This document shows positions 1 to 6,792 of a DNA stretch of 23,481 nt, in pieces (position 1 is the stretch's first letter; the number at the start of each line of letters is the position of its first letter). This stretch comes from Phyllobacteriaceae bacterium (lineage in GTDB: Bacteria > Pseudomonadota > Alphaproteobacteria > Rhizobiales > Devosiaceae): contig JAAZLP010000259.1 of NCBI GenBank assembly GCA_012799265.1, positions 1-23,481 of the forward strand, in the 5' to 3' direction. A model generated the notes under the pieces. That model was not told the origin of the DNA. It did not search any database and saw only the letters and a list, made by a program, of their open reading frames with translations. Made by a program: the position numbers and the translations under genes.

Positions 1-474
1 AGCCGCACGGGCCTCTTCTGCGGCGCGGGCTTCCTCTGCAGCACGTGCTTCCTCAGCAGCGCGAGCTTCCTCAGCGGCACGAGCTTCCTCGGCTGCACGG
101 GCCTCTTCAGCTGCGCGGGCCTCTTCAGCTGCGCGGGCCTCTTCAGCTGCACGAGCTTCTTCAGCCGCACGGGCTTCCTCGGCGGCGCGTGCGGCTTCTT
201 CTTCTGCAGCGCTGTTGTCGGGCACCGGGGCGGCGGCAGGAGCGCCACCAGCAGAGGCAATGCATTCCTCGATATTGGCGTAGCCGGCGACGATGCACCA
301 CTCGGTCAGGTCAGCGCGAGCAGCCTCGATGGCGGCTGAATCACCTGAGGATTGGGCCTGCTGATAAGCAGCGATGGCGGATTGCAGATCCGCGGACTGG
401 GCATTTGCGGGCAGAGGTGCAACGGCCAATAGGCCGATGCTGGTCCCGGTGAGGAGCCAGTTCCTGAGGCGCAT
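1..474 (-). CDS. Exported Ala/Glu/Arg-rich repeat protein, N-terminal part (possible OmpA-family protein)
   Basis: The frame is open from an ATG at 474 to the left edge (158 codons, no stop), so the C-terminus is missing. AAGGAA lies about nine bases before the ATG. Residues 1-26 form a signal peptide (MRLRNWLLTG, hydrophobic core, then PANAQ), so the product is exported. Residues 27-80 form a short helical region with two cysteines (about C60 and C71) in the pattern WC-x10-C, which could form a disulfide. After a Pro/Ala linker, from about residue 92 to the edge, the six-residue unit EEARAA repeats about ten times, predicting a long charged helix or coiled coil. Rhizobial OmpA-family proteins can have a similar signal peptide, small Cys-containing region and long low-complexity spacer before a peptidoglycan-binding domain. 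That identity is inference, because the C-terminal domain is outside the window. The gene itself is well supported. Confidence 0.72.
   Translation of the reverse strand, partial: MRLRNWLLTGTSIGLLAVAPLPANAQSADLQSAIAAYQQAQSSGDSAAIEAARADLTEWCIVAGYANIEECIASAGGAPAAAPVPDNSAAEEEAARAAEEARAAEEARAAEEARAAEEARAAEEARAAEEARAAEEARAAEEARAAEEARAAEEARAA
9..188. repeat. 18-bp tandem repeat, ten units, encoding EEARAA
   Basis: Ten consecutive 18-base units begin at 9, 27, 45 and so on to 171, with a partial unit at 1-8. The plus-strand unit resembles GGGCCTCTTCAGCTGCGC. Units differ mostly at synonymous positions; the three at 99-152 are nearly identical, which suggests recent duplication or conversion. The array is inside the coding region and may continue beyond the left edge. 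Confidence 0.93.
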
Positions 475-729
475 GTTTCTGTTCCTTCGTGTGTGCAACA
501 CTTCAAGCCTAAGCATCATTGCCGATGCCTGAACGCAATCTGAACGGCCATCCAGGCGCAAAAATGCGCGGATTAGGCTCGTTTACTCCCAAACGCCGGG
601 ACCTTAGCTGAGTTCCTCCCGGCTCGTGCAACATGAAATCATTGTTGGTTTGCGGCGGGAATGGGGCCGATGGTCGGATCGGCGCATCGGTGGCTCCTTT
701 CCCACATCTGACTGTGCTAGTGCGGTGTG

Positions 730-1149
730 ATGCAACAGGCTATCGACAGCATTGTGGTTCGCACGGAAGGGCAGGGACTCTACGAGGTCTCCCGCCCGCT
801 GCGTGCCTTCGTTGCGCAATCCGCGATCACGACTGGCCTGCTGACCGCTTTCGTGCGCCACACCTCGTGTTCGCTGCTGATCCAGGAAAATGCTGATCCG
901 GATGTGCAGACCGATCTGCTGGGGTTTTTCCGGCGTCTGGTGCCGGAAGGCATGGACTGGCTCGTGCATACCACAGAGGGGCCGGACGATATGCCGGCGC
1001 ATATCAAGTCAGCCCTCACCCAGACCTCCATCGGCATTCCGGTGTCTGAAGGGCGTCCCGTGCTGGGGACGTGGCAGGGACTTTATCTCTTCGAACACCG
1101 GCGGCGACCGCATCGCCGGGAAATCGTCTTTCATCTCATCGGGGAATAA
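730..1149 (+). CDS. YjbQ family (UPF0047) protein, secondary thiamine-phosphate synthase-like
   Basis: This 139-residue protein matches the small single-domain YjbQ/UPF0047 family in length and motifs. The conserved core FVRHTSCSLLIQENADPDV is at about residues 40-58, and the C-terminal motif GTWQGLYLFEHRRRPHRRE is near residues 113-131. Weak thiamine-phosphate synthase activity has been described for an E. coli member, but the physiological role of the family is unclear. The ATG at 730 is chosen because known members start close to this point; a GTG directly before it at 727 is also possible, and no strong ribosome binding site is visible. The stop codon overlaps the start of the downstream TauE-like gene, so the two are probably co-transcribed and translationally coupled. 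Confidence 0.85.
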   Translation: MQQAIDSIVVRTEGQGLYEVSRPLRAFVAQSAITTGLLTAFVRHTSCSLLIQENADPDVQTDLLGFFRRLVPEGMDWLVHTTEGPDDMPAHIKSALTQTSIGIPVSEGRPVLGTWQGLYLFEHRRRPHRREIVFHLIGE

Positions 1150-1982
1150 TGATGGATTGGGGCAGTATCCTTGCCTATTGGCCGTTCGTGCTGGGCATGC
1201 TGGCGACGGGTGTCGTCTCCGGAATCGCGGCCGGGCTGTTGGGCATCGGCGGTGGCGCGGTGATCGTGCCGGCGCTTTCCAATGCCTTGCTGCTCATGGG
1301 CTATGACGCCGAAGTGGTGCAGCATGTGGCGGTAGGCACCTCGCTTGCCATCATCATTCCCACTGGCATCATGAGCGCCCGATCGCATCACAAGCGCGGC
1401 GCGGTGGATGTGGCGGTGCTCAAGCTCTGGGCGCCCCTCATCGTCATCGGCACTTTTGTGGGCGGGCTGATGGCCGGCTGGTATCCTGGCAACGTCCTGC
1501 GCGTGGTCTTCGCCGTCATGGCCTTCATCATCGCGGCCAATATCATTTTCTCGTTTCAGACCCGTCTCATGGGCCATCTCAAGGGATCGTCGCTGACGCA
1601 CCGGATCTCGGCCTTTATCGTCGGCTACATCTCATCGCTGATGGGGATTGGCGGGGGCTCGCTGACTGTGCCGACGCTGGTCGCCTTTGGTGAGAACATG
1701 CACAAGGCCGTGGGTACGTCGGCAGCCATTGGCGTCGCCATCGCCATTTCCGGCACGGCTGGCTTCCTGATCTCTGGCTGGGGCGTCGACAACCTGCCGC
1801 CGCTCAGCATCGGCTATGTGAACCTTGTGGCGCTGGCCCTTGTGGGCGTGCTGGCGGCTCTCTGTGCGCCAATCGGCGCTGCCCTGGCGCATCGGATGGA
1901 GCAGAAGACCCTGAAATACGTCTTCGCGGCGTTCCTGGTGCTCGTGGGCGCCAATATGCTGTGGAAGGTCGTGCTGGGATAG
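1149..1982 (+). CDS. TauE/SafE family sulfite/organosulfonate exporter-like permease
   Basis: This 277-residue integral membrane protein has about eight hydrophobic segments. It carries the two internal repeats of the TauE/SafE family: GLLGIGGGAVIVPAL near residues 29-43 and SLMGIGGGSLTVPTL in the second half, each followed by a GTS motif (VGTSLAI and VGTSAAI). Family members move sulfite, sulfonates or other small organic anions across the inner membrane; the substrate here cannot be read from the sequence. The start is taken at ATG 1149, whose A is the last base of the upstream TAA; a second ATG follows at 1152, and GGGGA just upstream can serve as ribosome binding site. A longer open frame back to 1071 lies inside the YjbQ gene and lacks family similarity. 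Confidence 0.9.
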   Translation: MMDWGSILAYWPFVLGMLATGVVSGIAAGLLGIGGGAVIVPALSNALLLMGYDAEVVQHVAVGTSLAIIIPTGIMSARSHHKRGAVDVAVLKLWAPLIVIGTFVGGLMAGWYPGNVLRVVFAVMAFIIAANIIFSFQTRLMGHLKGSSLTHRISAFIVGYISSLMGIGGGSLTVPTLVAFGENMHKAVGTSAAIGVAIAISGTAGFLISGWGVDNLPPLSIGYVNLVALALVGVLAALCAPIGAALAHRMEQKTLKYVFAAFLVLVGANMLWKVVLG

Positions 1983-2051
1983 GGCTGATGCTCGTGGCCG
2001 GCGCCCGTCGGCTCGATTGGGTTGGTGGGGACGGGTGACTACGGTAGACCG

Positions 2052-2095
2052 CCCCCACCGCCCAAGCCCCCTCAATGAGGGGATTCGGGGACATC
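2052..2095. repeat. GC-rich intergenic palindrome, first copy of a dispersed element
   Basis: The stretch contains CCCCTCAATGAGGGG, a short inverted repeat, in a C-rich then G-rich context. It resembles the element at 9257-9289 (CCTCCCCTATTGAGGGGGAGG). Both lie between genes. Similar short dyads are scattered in intergenic regions of many Hyphomicrobiales; whether this is a mobile REP-like unit cannot be decided from two copies. Confidence 0.45.
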
Positions 2096-2124
2096 AGGGG
2101 CGAACCGGAACCGATCCACCCCTG

Positions 2125-2162
2125 ACGCACCAACGTGCGTTTGGCCTTTTCGGTTGGCCAAA
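2125..2162. terminator. Possible weak terminator hairpins between convergent genes
   Basis: Two overlapping dyads lie between the TauE-like gene and the SIMPL gene. ACGCAC (2125-2130) pairs with GTGCGT (2135-2140), followed on the plus strand by TTGGCCTTTT. TTTGGCC (2140-2146) pairs with GGCCAAA (2156-2162). The position fits termination from either side, but neither has a clean run of T, so the call is weak. Confidence 0.35.
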
Positions 2163-2190
2163 AGAAGGCGATTTCTTGCCGACCCGCTGA

Positions 2191-2904
2191 TTACTTGTCG
2201 TCGTTGTCCAAATCCCACGCCACGGTGACGGTGACGGAGAAGGTCAACTCGCCCGCTTCGACCGGCACGGCTGAAGCGGCCCTTTCTGCCATTGCATACA
2301 TCGGGTAGGGCTGGGGTGCGCCGTAGTCGGCGCGCTCGCTGATGGATTCAAGGTCGCCGAGCGTGGCGCCAGCGACGCCAACATAGAGTTCTGCCTTACG
2401 GCGCGCGTCGGCAAAGGCCGCCTTGCGGGCTTCATCGAGCAGATCGGACGGATCGGCGACCGAGAAGGAAACGCCATTGACGGTGTTGGCGCCGACGGTC
2501 ACCGACTGGTCGAGAATATTGCCCAGGTCCTCGAGATCCCGGATCACCACTGTGACGGAGTTCGACACCTGGTAGCCGTTGATCCGCGGCGGCAGGGAAT
2601 AGCCGTTTTCATCGCGGTCGTCGGAATAGACATAGTTCGGGTTGACCGAGAAACCGGAGGTCTGGATGTCGCGGGCTTCGATGCCGGCTTCCTTTAGCGT
2701 ATCGATCAGTTCGGCCATTGCGGCGGTATTGGCATCCAGTGCCTCGCGGGCGGTGGCGCCCTGGGTGGTTACGCCCGAATTGATAGTTGCCATATCGGGA
2801 GCCGCACGGACTTCGCCCCTCCCTTCGATGGTCACCTCACCAGCATAGGCGGGAAGCGCGGTTGCGAGCAGGGCGGCGGAGGCGATTGCGATGAGACGAC
2901 GCAT
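2191..2904 (-). CDS. SIMPL domain-containing (DUF541) periplasmic protein
   Basis: This 237-residue protein has a signal peptide at residues 1-21 (MRRLIAIASAALLATALPAYA, cleaved before GE) followed by one SIMPL/DUF541 domain over the rest. Family features are VTIEGRGEVRAAPDMATI at the mature N-terminus, the central GYQVSNSVTVVIRDLEDLG, and the C-terminal ARKAAFADARRKAELYVGVAG. Homologues are exported; E. coli YggE has been linked to lower oxidative stress and Brucella BP26 is an immunodominant periplasmic antigen, but the molecular function is unknown. AAGGAG at 2912-2917 is seven bases before the ATG and fixes the start. It is divergent from the XylX-like gene. Confidence 0.92.
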   Translation of the reverse strand: MRRLIAIASAALLATALPAYAGEVTIEGRGEVRAAPDMATINSGVTTQGATAREALDANTAAMAELIDTLKEAGIEARDIQTSGFSVNPNYVYSDDRDENGYSLPPRINGYQVSNSVTVVIRDLEDLGNILDQSVTVGANTVNGVSFSVADPSDLLDEARKAAFADARRKAELYVGVAGATLGDLESISERADYGAPQPYPMYAMAERAASAVPVEAGELTFSVTVTVAWDLDNDDK

Positions 2905-2994
2905 TGAAAGGCTCCTTGAAGCTTATATCAGGCACAGGAATCCCGAGCCAATGCGTCGTTATTACGGCGTAGATGAACGGGACTTGAACGACAT

Positions 2995-3023
2995 CTGACC
3001 AGACGCAAGTGCAAAAGTATGAT
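2995..3023 (+). promoter_or_regulatory. Predicted sigma70-type promoter of the XylX-like/ALDH operon
   Basis: A -35-like CTGACC (2995-3000) and a -10-like TATGAT (3018-3023) are separated by 17 bases. Transcription would start near 3030, giving a leader of about 60 bases before ATG 3090. The -10 lies downstream of an in-frame GTG at 3009, which argues against that longer start. Confidence 0.5.
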
Positions 3024-3089
3024 TTAATAATCCTTGCGTTGCGCCGGTGTGGCCGCTACTTCACTACGATACATTTTTTGGGGCTTTTC

Positions 3090-4241
3090 ATGACGACACA
3101 CCATGTGCCTGACGGCATCCTCATCGGTCGCGCACTGGTTCCGGGATTTGAGCATCCCCGTATCGTCACCCTCCGCGATGGTCAGCTCGTCGACATTACC
3201 GCCCGCGGCATGGCGACTGTCCGCGACATCGCCGAAAGCGGCCGTGCGGCCGAGCATGTGCGCAATGCGCCGGGACGCGCGGTCGGCGCGATTGAGACCG
3301 TCATGGCCAATGCCCTCAACGGCAACAGCGATGTGTCGGTCCCCCGGCTTCTGGCGCCGATTGACCTTCAGGCGATCAAGGCTTCGGGCGTTACCTTCGT
3401 GGTTTCCCTGCTGGAACGCGTCATCGAAGAGCAGGCGCGTGGCGACAAGAGCCGCGCCGATGCGCTGCGCGGCGAGATTCTCGATCTGATCGGCACCGAT
3501 CTCAGCCAGCTCGTGCCCGGCTCGGATGCCGCGATGAAGGTCAAGGCTGCCCTGATCGAAAAGGGCGTCTGGAGCCAGTATCTCGAAGTCGGTATCGGGC
3601 CGGACGCGGAAATCTTCACCAAGAGCCAGCCCATGAGCGCAGTTGGTTATGGTGCAGAAGTGGGGCTTCACCCCATCTCGAGCTGGAACAATCCTGAGCC
3701 GGAGATTGCGCTTCTGGTGACCTCGAAGGGCGAGATCATCGGGGCGACGCTTGGCAATGACGTCAATCTGCGTGACGTTGAAGGCCGATCGGCGCTGCTG
3801 CTTGGCAAGGCCAAGGACAATAATGCTTCCGCATCGGTTGGTCCTTTCGTGCGTCTGTTTGATGGCGAGTTCTCGCTCGATACGATCAAGCAGGCCGAGA
3901 TCAAGCTGCGTGTCGAGGGCACGGATGGCTTCGTGCTCGAAGGCCAGTCCAACATGGCGCAAATTTCGCGCACGCCGGAATCTCTGGTTGCTGCGACCAT
4001 CGGTGAGCACCACCAATATCCAGACGGCCTCGTCCTCTATCTCGGCACGATGTTTGCGCCGGTGAAGGATCGCGACGGGGAAGGCAAGGGCTTTACCCAC
4101 AAGGTGGGCGATGTGGTCGAAATTTCGACGCCGAGCCTGGGTACACTTTCGAACCGTGTGAACCTATCTACCAAATGTCCGCCCTGGACTTATGGCACCA
4201 GCCATCTGCTGCGCGATCTTGCCCGCGCCAGCCTCCTCTAA
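3090..4241 (+). CDS. xylX: FAH-fold 2-keto-3-deoxypentonate dehydratase (XylX-like)
   Basis: This 383-residue protein of the fumarylacetoacetate hydrolase family resembles, from memory of the family, Caulobacter XylX, which dehydrates 2-keto-3-deoxy-D-xylonate to 2-oxoglutarate semialdehyde in the Weimberg pathway. Shared-looking blocks are LLAPIDLQAIKASGVTF (about 87-103), LLERVIEEQARGD (107-119), WSQYLEVGIGPDAEIFTK (161-178), NNPEPE (200-205, acidic metal-site region), GNDVNLRDVEGRSALLLGKAKD (222-243) and HHQYPDG further on. ATG 3090 is preferred over GTG 3009: the extra 27 residues are unlike the family and a promoter lies within them. The aldehyde dehydrogenase 52 bases downstream would oxidise the product, which supports this role. 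The pentose could be D-xylose, L-arabinose or a related sugar acid; no sugar dehydrogenase or transporter is in the window. Confidence 0.8.
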   Translation: MTTHHVPDGILIGRALVPGFEHPRIVTLRDGQLVDITARGMATVRDIAESGRAAEHVRNAPGRAVGAIETVMANALNGNSDVSVPRLLAPIDLQAIKASGVTFVVSLLERVIEEQARGDKSRADALRGEILDLIGTDLSQLVPGSDAAMKVKAALIEKGVWSQYLEVGIGPDAEIFTKSQPMSAVGYGAEVGLHPISSWNNPEPEIALLVTSKGEIIGATLGNDVNLRDVEGRSALLLGKAKDNNASASVGPFVRLFDGEFSLDTIKQAEIKLRVEGTDGFVLEGQSNMAQISRTPESLVAATIGEHHQYPDGLVLYLGTMFAPVKDRDGEGKGFTHKVGDVVEISTPSLGTLSNRVNLSTKCPPWTYGTSHLLRDLARASLL

Positions 4242-4251
4242 TCACTGTAGG

Positions 4252-4265
4252 TCCGCCAAGGCGGA
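4252..4265. other. Small inverted repeat between xylX-like and ALDH genes
   Basis: TCCGCC (4252-4257) and GGCGGA (4260-4265) form a perfect dyad around AA in the 52-base gap. The minimal loop makes a stable RNA hairpin less certain; it could instead be part of a protein-binding site. No T-run follows, so it is unlikely to stop transcription. Confidence 0.3.
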
Positions 4266-4293
4266 TACACCATTTTTCTGAAAGGCCGCTCCC

Positions 4294-5733
4294 ATGAGTG
4301 AACTGCACAAGAACCTGATCGACGGCGAATGGGTGGGCAGCGACGGCGTTGAAAACATCAACCCGTCCAACATCAATGAAGTCGTGGGCGTCTATGCGCG
4401 CGCCACGGCCGAGGAAACCAAGCAGGCCATCGCCGCCGCCAAGGCTGCCTTCCCGGCCTGGTCGCGCTCGGGCATTCTTGAGCGTCATGCCATTTTGTCC
4501 AAGACCAGCCAGGAAATCCTCGCGCGCAAGCAGGAACTGGGCGAGCTGCTGAGCCGCGAAGAAGGCAAGACCCTTGCCGAAGGCATTGGCGAAGTGACGC
4601 GCGCCGCGCAGATCTTTGATTTCTTTGCTGGTGAAACGCTGCGCCTCGCAGGCGAAATCCTCCCCAGCGCGCGTCCGGGCCTGACGGTGGAAATCACCCG
4701 CGAGCCGGTCGGCGTTATCGGCATCATTACGCCGTGGAACTTCCCGATCGCCATCCCGGCCTGGAAGATTGCCCCGGCCCTGGCCTATGGCAACACGGTC
4801 GTCATCAAGCCTGCTGATCTCGTGCCTGGCTCAGCCTGGGCCATCGTTGACATCCTGGTGCGGGCCGGCCTGCCCAAGGGCGTGCTCAACCTGGTCATGG
4901 GCAAGGGCTCGGTGGTCGGTCAGACGCTGCTCGACAGCCCTGATGTCGATGCGGTCTCGTTCACCGGCTCGGTCGGCACCGGCAAGCGCGTGGCCGAAGC
5001 CTCGATCAAGCATGGCCGCAAGTTCCAGCTGGAAATGGGCGGCAAAAACCCGACCGTCGTGCTCGACGATGCCGATCTCAAGGTCGCCGTCGAAAGCGTG
5101 GCGCAGTCGGCTTTCTTCTCGACCGGCCAGCGTTGCACGGCTTCGAGCCGCGTCATCGTCACCGAAGGCATCCACGACAAGTTCGTTGCCGCTCTCGCCG
5201 AGCGGACTGCGGGCATTCGCGTCGGCCATGCACTGGACAAGAATACTGAAGTCGGCCCCGTCGTGGACCCGAGCCAGCTCAAGCAGGACACCGACTATAT
5301 CGAAATCGGCAAGGGCGAAGGCGCCAAGCTGGTGGCCGGTGGCGACCGCGTGAAGGGCGACACGGATGGCTACTTCCTGCAGCCGGCGCTCTTCACCGAG
5401 GCGACCAATTCGATGCGCATTGCCCGTGAGGAAATCTTTGGCCCGGTGGCTGCAGTCATCAAGGTCAAGGACTACGACGAAGCGCTGGCGACGGCCAATG
5501 ATACCGATTTCGGTCTTAGCGCCGGTATTGTCACGACCTCGCTGAAATATGCGACGCATTTCAAGCGCAATGCCGAAGCCGGCATGGTGATGGTCAATGC
5601 GCCGACCGCGGGTGTGGATTTCCACGTGCCGTTCGGTGGTCGCAAGGGGTCGAGCTACGGCCCGCGCGAGCAGGGCACCTATGCGGCGGAGTTCTTCACC
5701 ATCGTCAAGACCGCCTATACCGCCGCCGGCTAA
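4294..5733 (+). CDS. NAD(P)-dependent aldehyde dehydrogenase, probable 2-oxoglutarate semialdehyde dehydrogenase
   Basis: This 479-residue, full-length soluble aldehyde dehydrogenase has all catalytic landmarks: TPWNFP with Asn149, the cofactor-binding VIKPAD with Lys172, FTGSVGTGK (223-231), the general base Glu247 in LEMGGKNP, and the nucleophile Cys281 in FSTGQRCTASSR. EEIFGPVAAV and the C-terminal PFGGRKGSSYGPREQG are also typical. It is close in style to 2-oxoglutarate semialdehyde dehydrogenases (EC 1.2.1.26). Paired with the XylX-like dehydratase immediately upstream, it would convert 2-oxoglutarate semialdehyde to 2-oxoglutarate, feeding pentose carbon into the TCA cycle. Substrate choice is inferred from context; succinate semialdehyde or another aldehyde is possible. 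AAAGG at 4281-4285 precedes ATG 4294, and a strong terminator follows the stop. Confidence 0.88.
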   Translation: MSELHKNLIDGEWVGSDGVENINPSNINEVVGVYARATAEETKQAIAAAKAAFPAWSRSGILERHAILSKTSQEILARKQELGELLSREEGKTLAEGIGEVTRAAQIFDFFAGETLRLAGEILPSARPGLTVEITREPVGVIGIITPWNFPIAIPAWKIAPALAYGNTVVIKPADLVPGSAWAIVDILVRAGLPKGVLNLVMGKGSVVGQTLLDSPDVDAVSFTGSVGTGKRVAEASIKHGRKFQLEMGGKNPTVVLDDADLKVAVESVAQSAFFSTGQRCTASSRVIVTEGIHDKFVAALAERTAGIRVGHALDKNTEVGPVVDPSQLKQDTDYIEIGKGEGAKLVAGGDRVKGDTDGYFLQPALFTEATNSMRIAREEIFGPVAAVIKVKDYDEALATANDTDFGLSAGIVTTSLKYATHFKRNAEAGMVMVNAPTAGVDFHVPFGGRKGSSYGPREQGTYAAEFFTIVKTAYTAAG

Positions 5734-5755
5734 GGCGCTTTTACAGCGAATATGG

Positions 5756-5780
5756 AAACGGGGCCCATCGGGCCCCGTTT
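5756..5780. terminator. Strong bidirectional Rho-independent terminator
   Basis: A perfect 11-base stem, AAACGGGGCCC (5756-5766) and GGGCCCCGTTT (5770-5780), encloses loop ATC. T5781 extends the T-run to four on the plus strand, and the A-rich left arm gives a T-run on the minus strand. It lies between the convergent ALDH gene and YdcZ-like pair and can end both transcripts. Confidence 0.88.
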
Positions 5781-5785
5781 TGCTT

Positions 5786-6208
5786 TCAGCCCTTGCGCTG
5801 GGTGAGAGCCATGCCGGCAAAAATCAGCACGATGCCGAGGACGCAGGCCCAAAGCGTGATCGGAACGCCGCGCGCGAAATCCAGAACCACACCCGAGACC
5901 ATCTGCCCCGAGATCAGCAGCAGCGTGGTGTTCACCGCGCCGATGCGGGTGATCAGCCAGGAACCTGAGGCCACGAAGAAAACGCCAAGGGCGCCGCCGA
6001 GATAGACCCAAAGGGGAATCTCCGCGAGGTTTGGCGGGATAAGGTCGCCAATCGCCAGACCCAGGAGGGTGATGAAGATCAGACCGACGAGGTGGTTCCA
6101 GAAAGAAGAAATCAGCGGCGTCGTCGAGAGCGAGAGGCGGCCATTGATCTGGCGGCTTAGAATGATCAGCAGGCCGATGACGAAGGCGAAAATGACGGGA
6201 CCAATCAT
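5786..6208 (-). CDS. DMT family transporter, YdcZ/DUF606-like, second subunit
   Basis: This 140-residue protein has about five membrane segments, beginning MIGPVIFAFVIGLLIILSRQ. It fits the half-size YdcZ (DUF606) branch of the drug/metabolite transporter superfamily, with features such as INGRLSLSTTPLISSFWNHLVG, LWVYLGGALGVFFV and ITRIGAVNTTLLLISGQM. The substrate is unknown. The start is ATG 6208; the open frame continues upstream to 6406 but only in the shadow of the neighbouring gene. Its ATG overlaps the TGA of the upstream paralogue (ATGA), so the pair is likely translationally coupled and may assemble as a heterodimer. Confidence 0.85.
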   Translation of the reverse strand: MIGPVIFAFVIGLLIILSRQINGRLSLSTTPLISSFWNHLVGLIFITLLGLAIGDLIPPNLAEIPLWVYLGGALGVFFVASGSWLITRIGAVNTTLLLISGQMVSGVVLDFARGVPITLWACVLGIVLIFAGMALTQRKG

Positions 6209-6702
6209 GCCGAGCCGACCCCGAAGAGGATGATGAGGAGGCTGCCAGCGGCAATGAGCACGAACGAGGCCGTGTCGCGCATATCCAGCCTGCGCTTGGG
6301 CAGGCCGAGCAAGCCCCAATAGTCGGCGATGAGGCTGAGGGTGAACTGGCCGGCGAGACCCAGCGCCAGTGTTCCGGCAAGGGCCAGGGGTGAGTTCACC
6401 GACCATGAGGTAAGAATAACGGTGATGCCCCCAAGAATACCGGCGAGGTAGGCCCAGAGCGGCGGCTTGCCATAGGTCTCGCGCGCTTCGGCAGCGGCCT
6501 TGCGCTCACGGCGCCAGATGAAGGCGAGGAGAAGGGCCGCGACGACCGTGCCGACCCCATGGGCCTGCCAGGACGAGAACATGGCACCGCCAAATCGGCC
6601 GGCTTCGCCATTGAAAAAGACAGCGCAGGTGAGAAGGCAGCCTGAACCAAAGGCCGCAAGAAGATACAGCGGTTTTGCCCGCTGTGCGGTGGGCGACGTC
6701 AT
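6205..6702 (-). CDS. DMT family transporter, YdcZ/DUF606-like, first subunit
   Basis: This 165-residue membrane protein is the partner of the next gene. It has about five hydrophobic segments after a short polar N-terminus, and the YdcZ-like stretches FNGEAGRFGGAMFSSWQAHGVG, PPLWAYLAGILGGITVIL and ALGLAGQFTLSLIADYWGLLG. It differs clearly in sequence from its partner, so this is not a recent duplication. ATG 6702 is chosen; a TTG at 6723 would add seven residues, and neither has a convincing ribosome binding site. The cytoplasmic loop RRERKAAAEARE is unusually charged for such a small transporter. Substrate unknown. Confidence 0.83.
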   Translation of the reverse strand: MTSPTAQRAKPLYLLAAFGSGCLLTCAVFFNGEAGRFGGAMFSSWQAHGVGTVVAALLLAFIWRRERKAAAEARETYGKPPLWAYLAGILGGITVILTSWSVNSPLALAGTLALGLAGQFTLSLIADYWGLLGLPKRRLDMRDTASFVLIAAGSLLIILFGVGSA

Positions 6703-6792
6703 GGGAGAAATAGTCCGACTCAAGAAAGCTGGAGGAGCTTAGCCGAGCCGGACAGTTCTGCGCAGGGGCAATGCGCCTTAAGCGCGGGCCGC

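Noticed and set aside
9..188. CRISPR-like regular spacing at the left edge
   Set aside because: Units are contiguous 18-mers without spacers and keep a reading frame, so this is a coding tandem repeat.
45..452. 135-codon plus-strand frame over the 18-base repeats
   Set aside because: Its Leu/Gln/Arg-rich repeats are the complement of the EEARAA array; the minus strand has a ribosome binding site and signal peptide, this one has neither.
475..729. Possible gene or RNA in the 255-base gap between the repeat protein and yjbQ
   Set aside because: Apart from a small hairpin (GCGCA-AAAA-TGCGC at 556-569) nothing structured was found; it probably contains divergent promoters without recognisable boxes.
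2922..2951. TTGGCT / TATAAG as a promoter of the SIMPL gene on the minus strand
   Set aside because: Spacing is acceptable (18 bases), but transcription would start inside the AAGGAG ribosome binding site, leaving too short a leader.
3009..3089. N-terminal extension of the xylX-like protein from GTG 3009
   Set aside because: The predicted -10 box lies inside it, the residues do not resemble the family, and ATG 3090 gives the normal length.
3024..4100. 358-codon minus-strand open frame opposite the xylX-like gene
   Set aside because: Shadow frame of a strongly conserved enzyme; its composition is that of reverse-translated GC-rich coding sequence.
4831..5820. 329-codon minus-strand open frame opposite the aldehyde dehydrogenase
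   Set aside because: Antisense to an enzyme with intact catalytic residues; it also runs through the terminator at 5756-5780.
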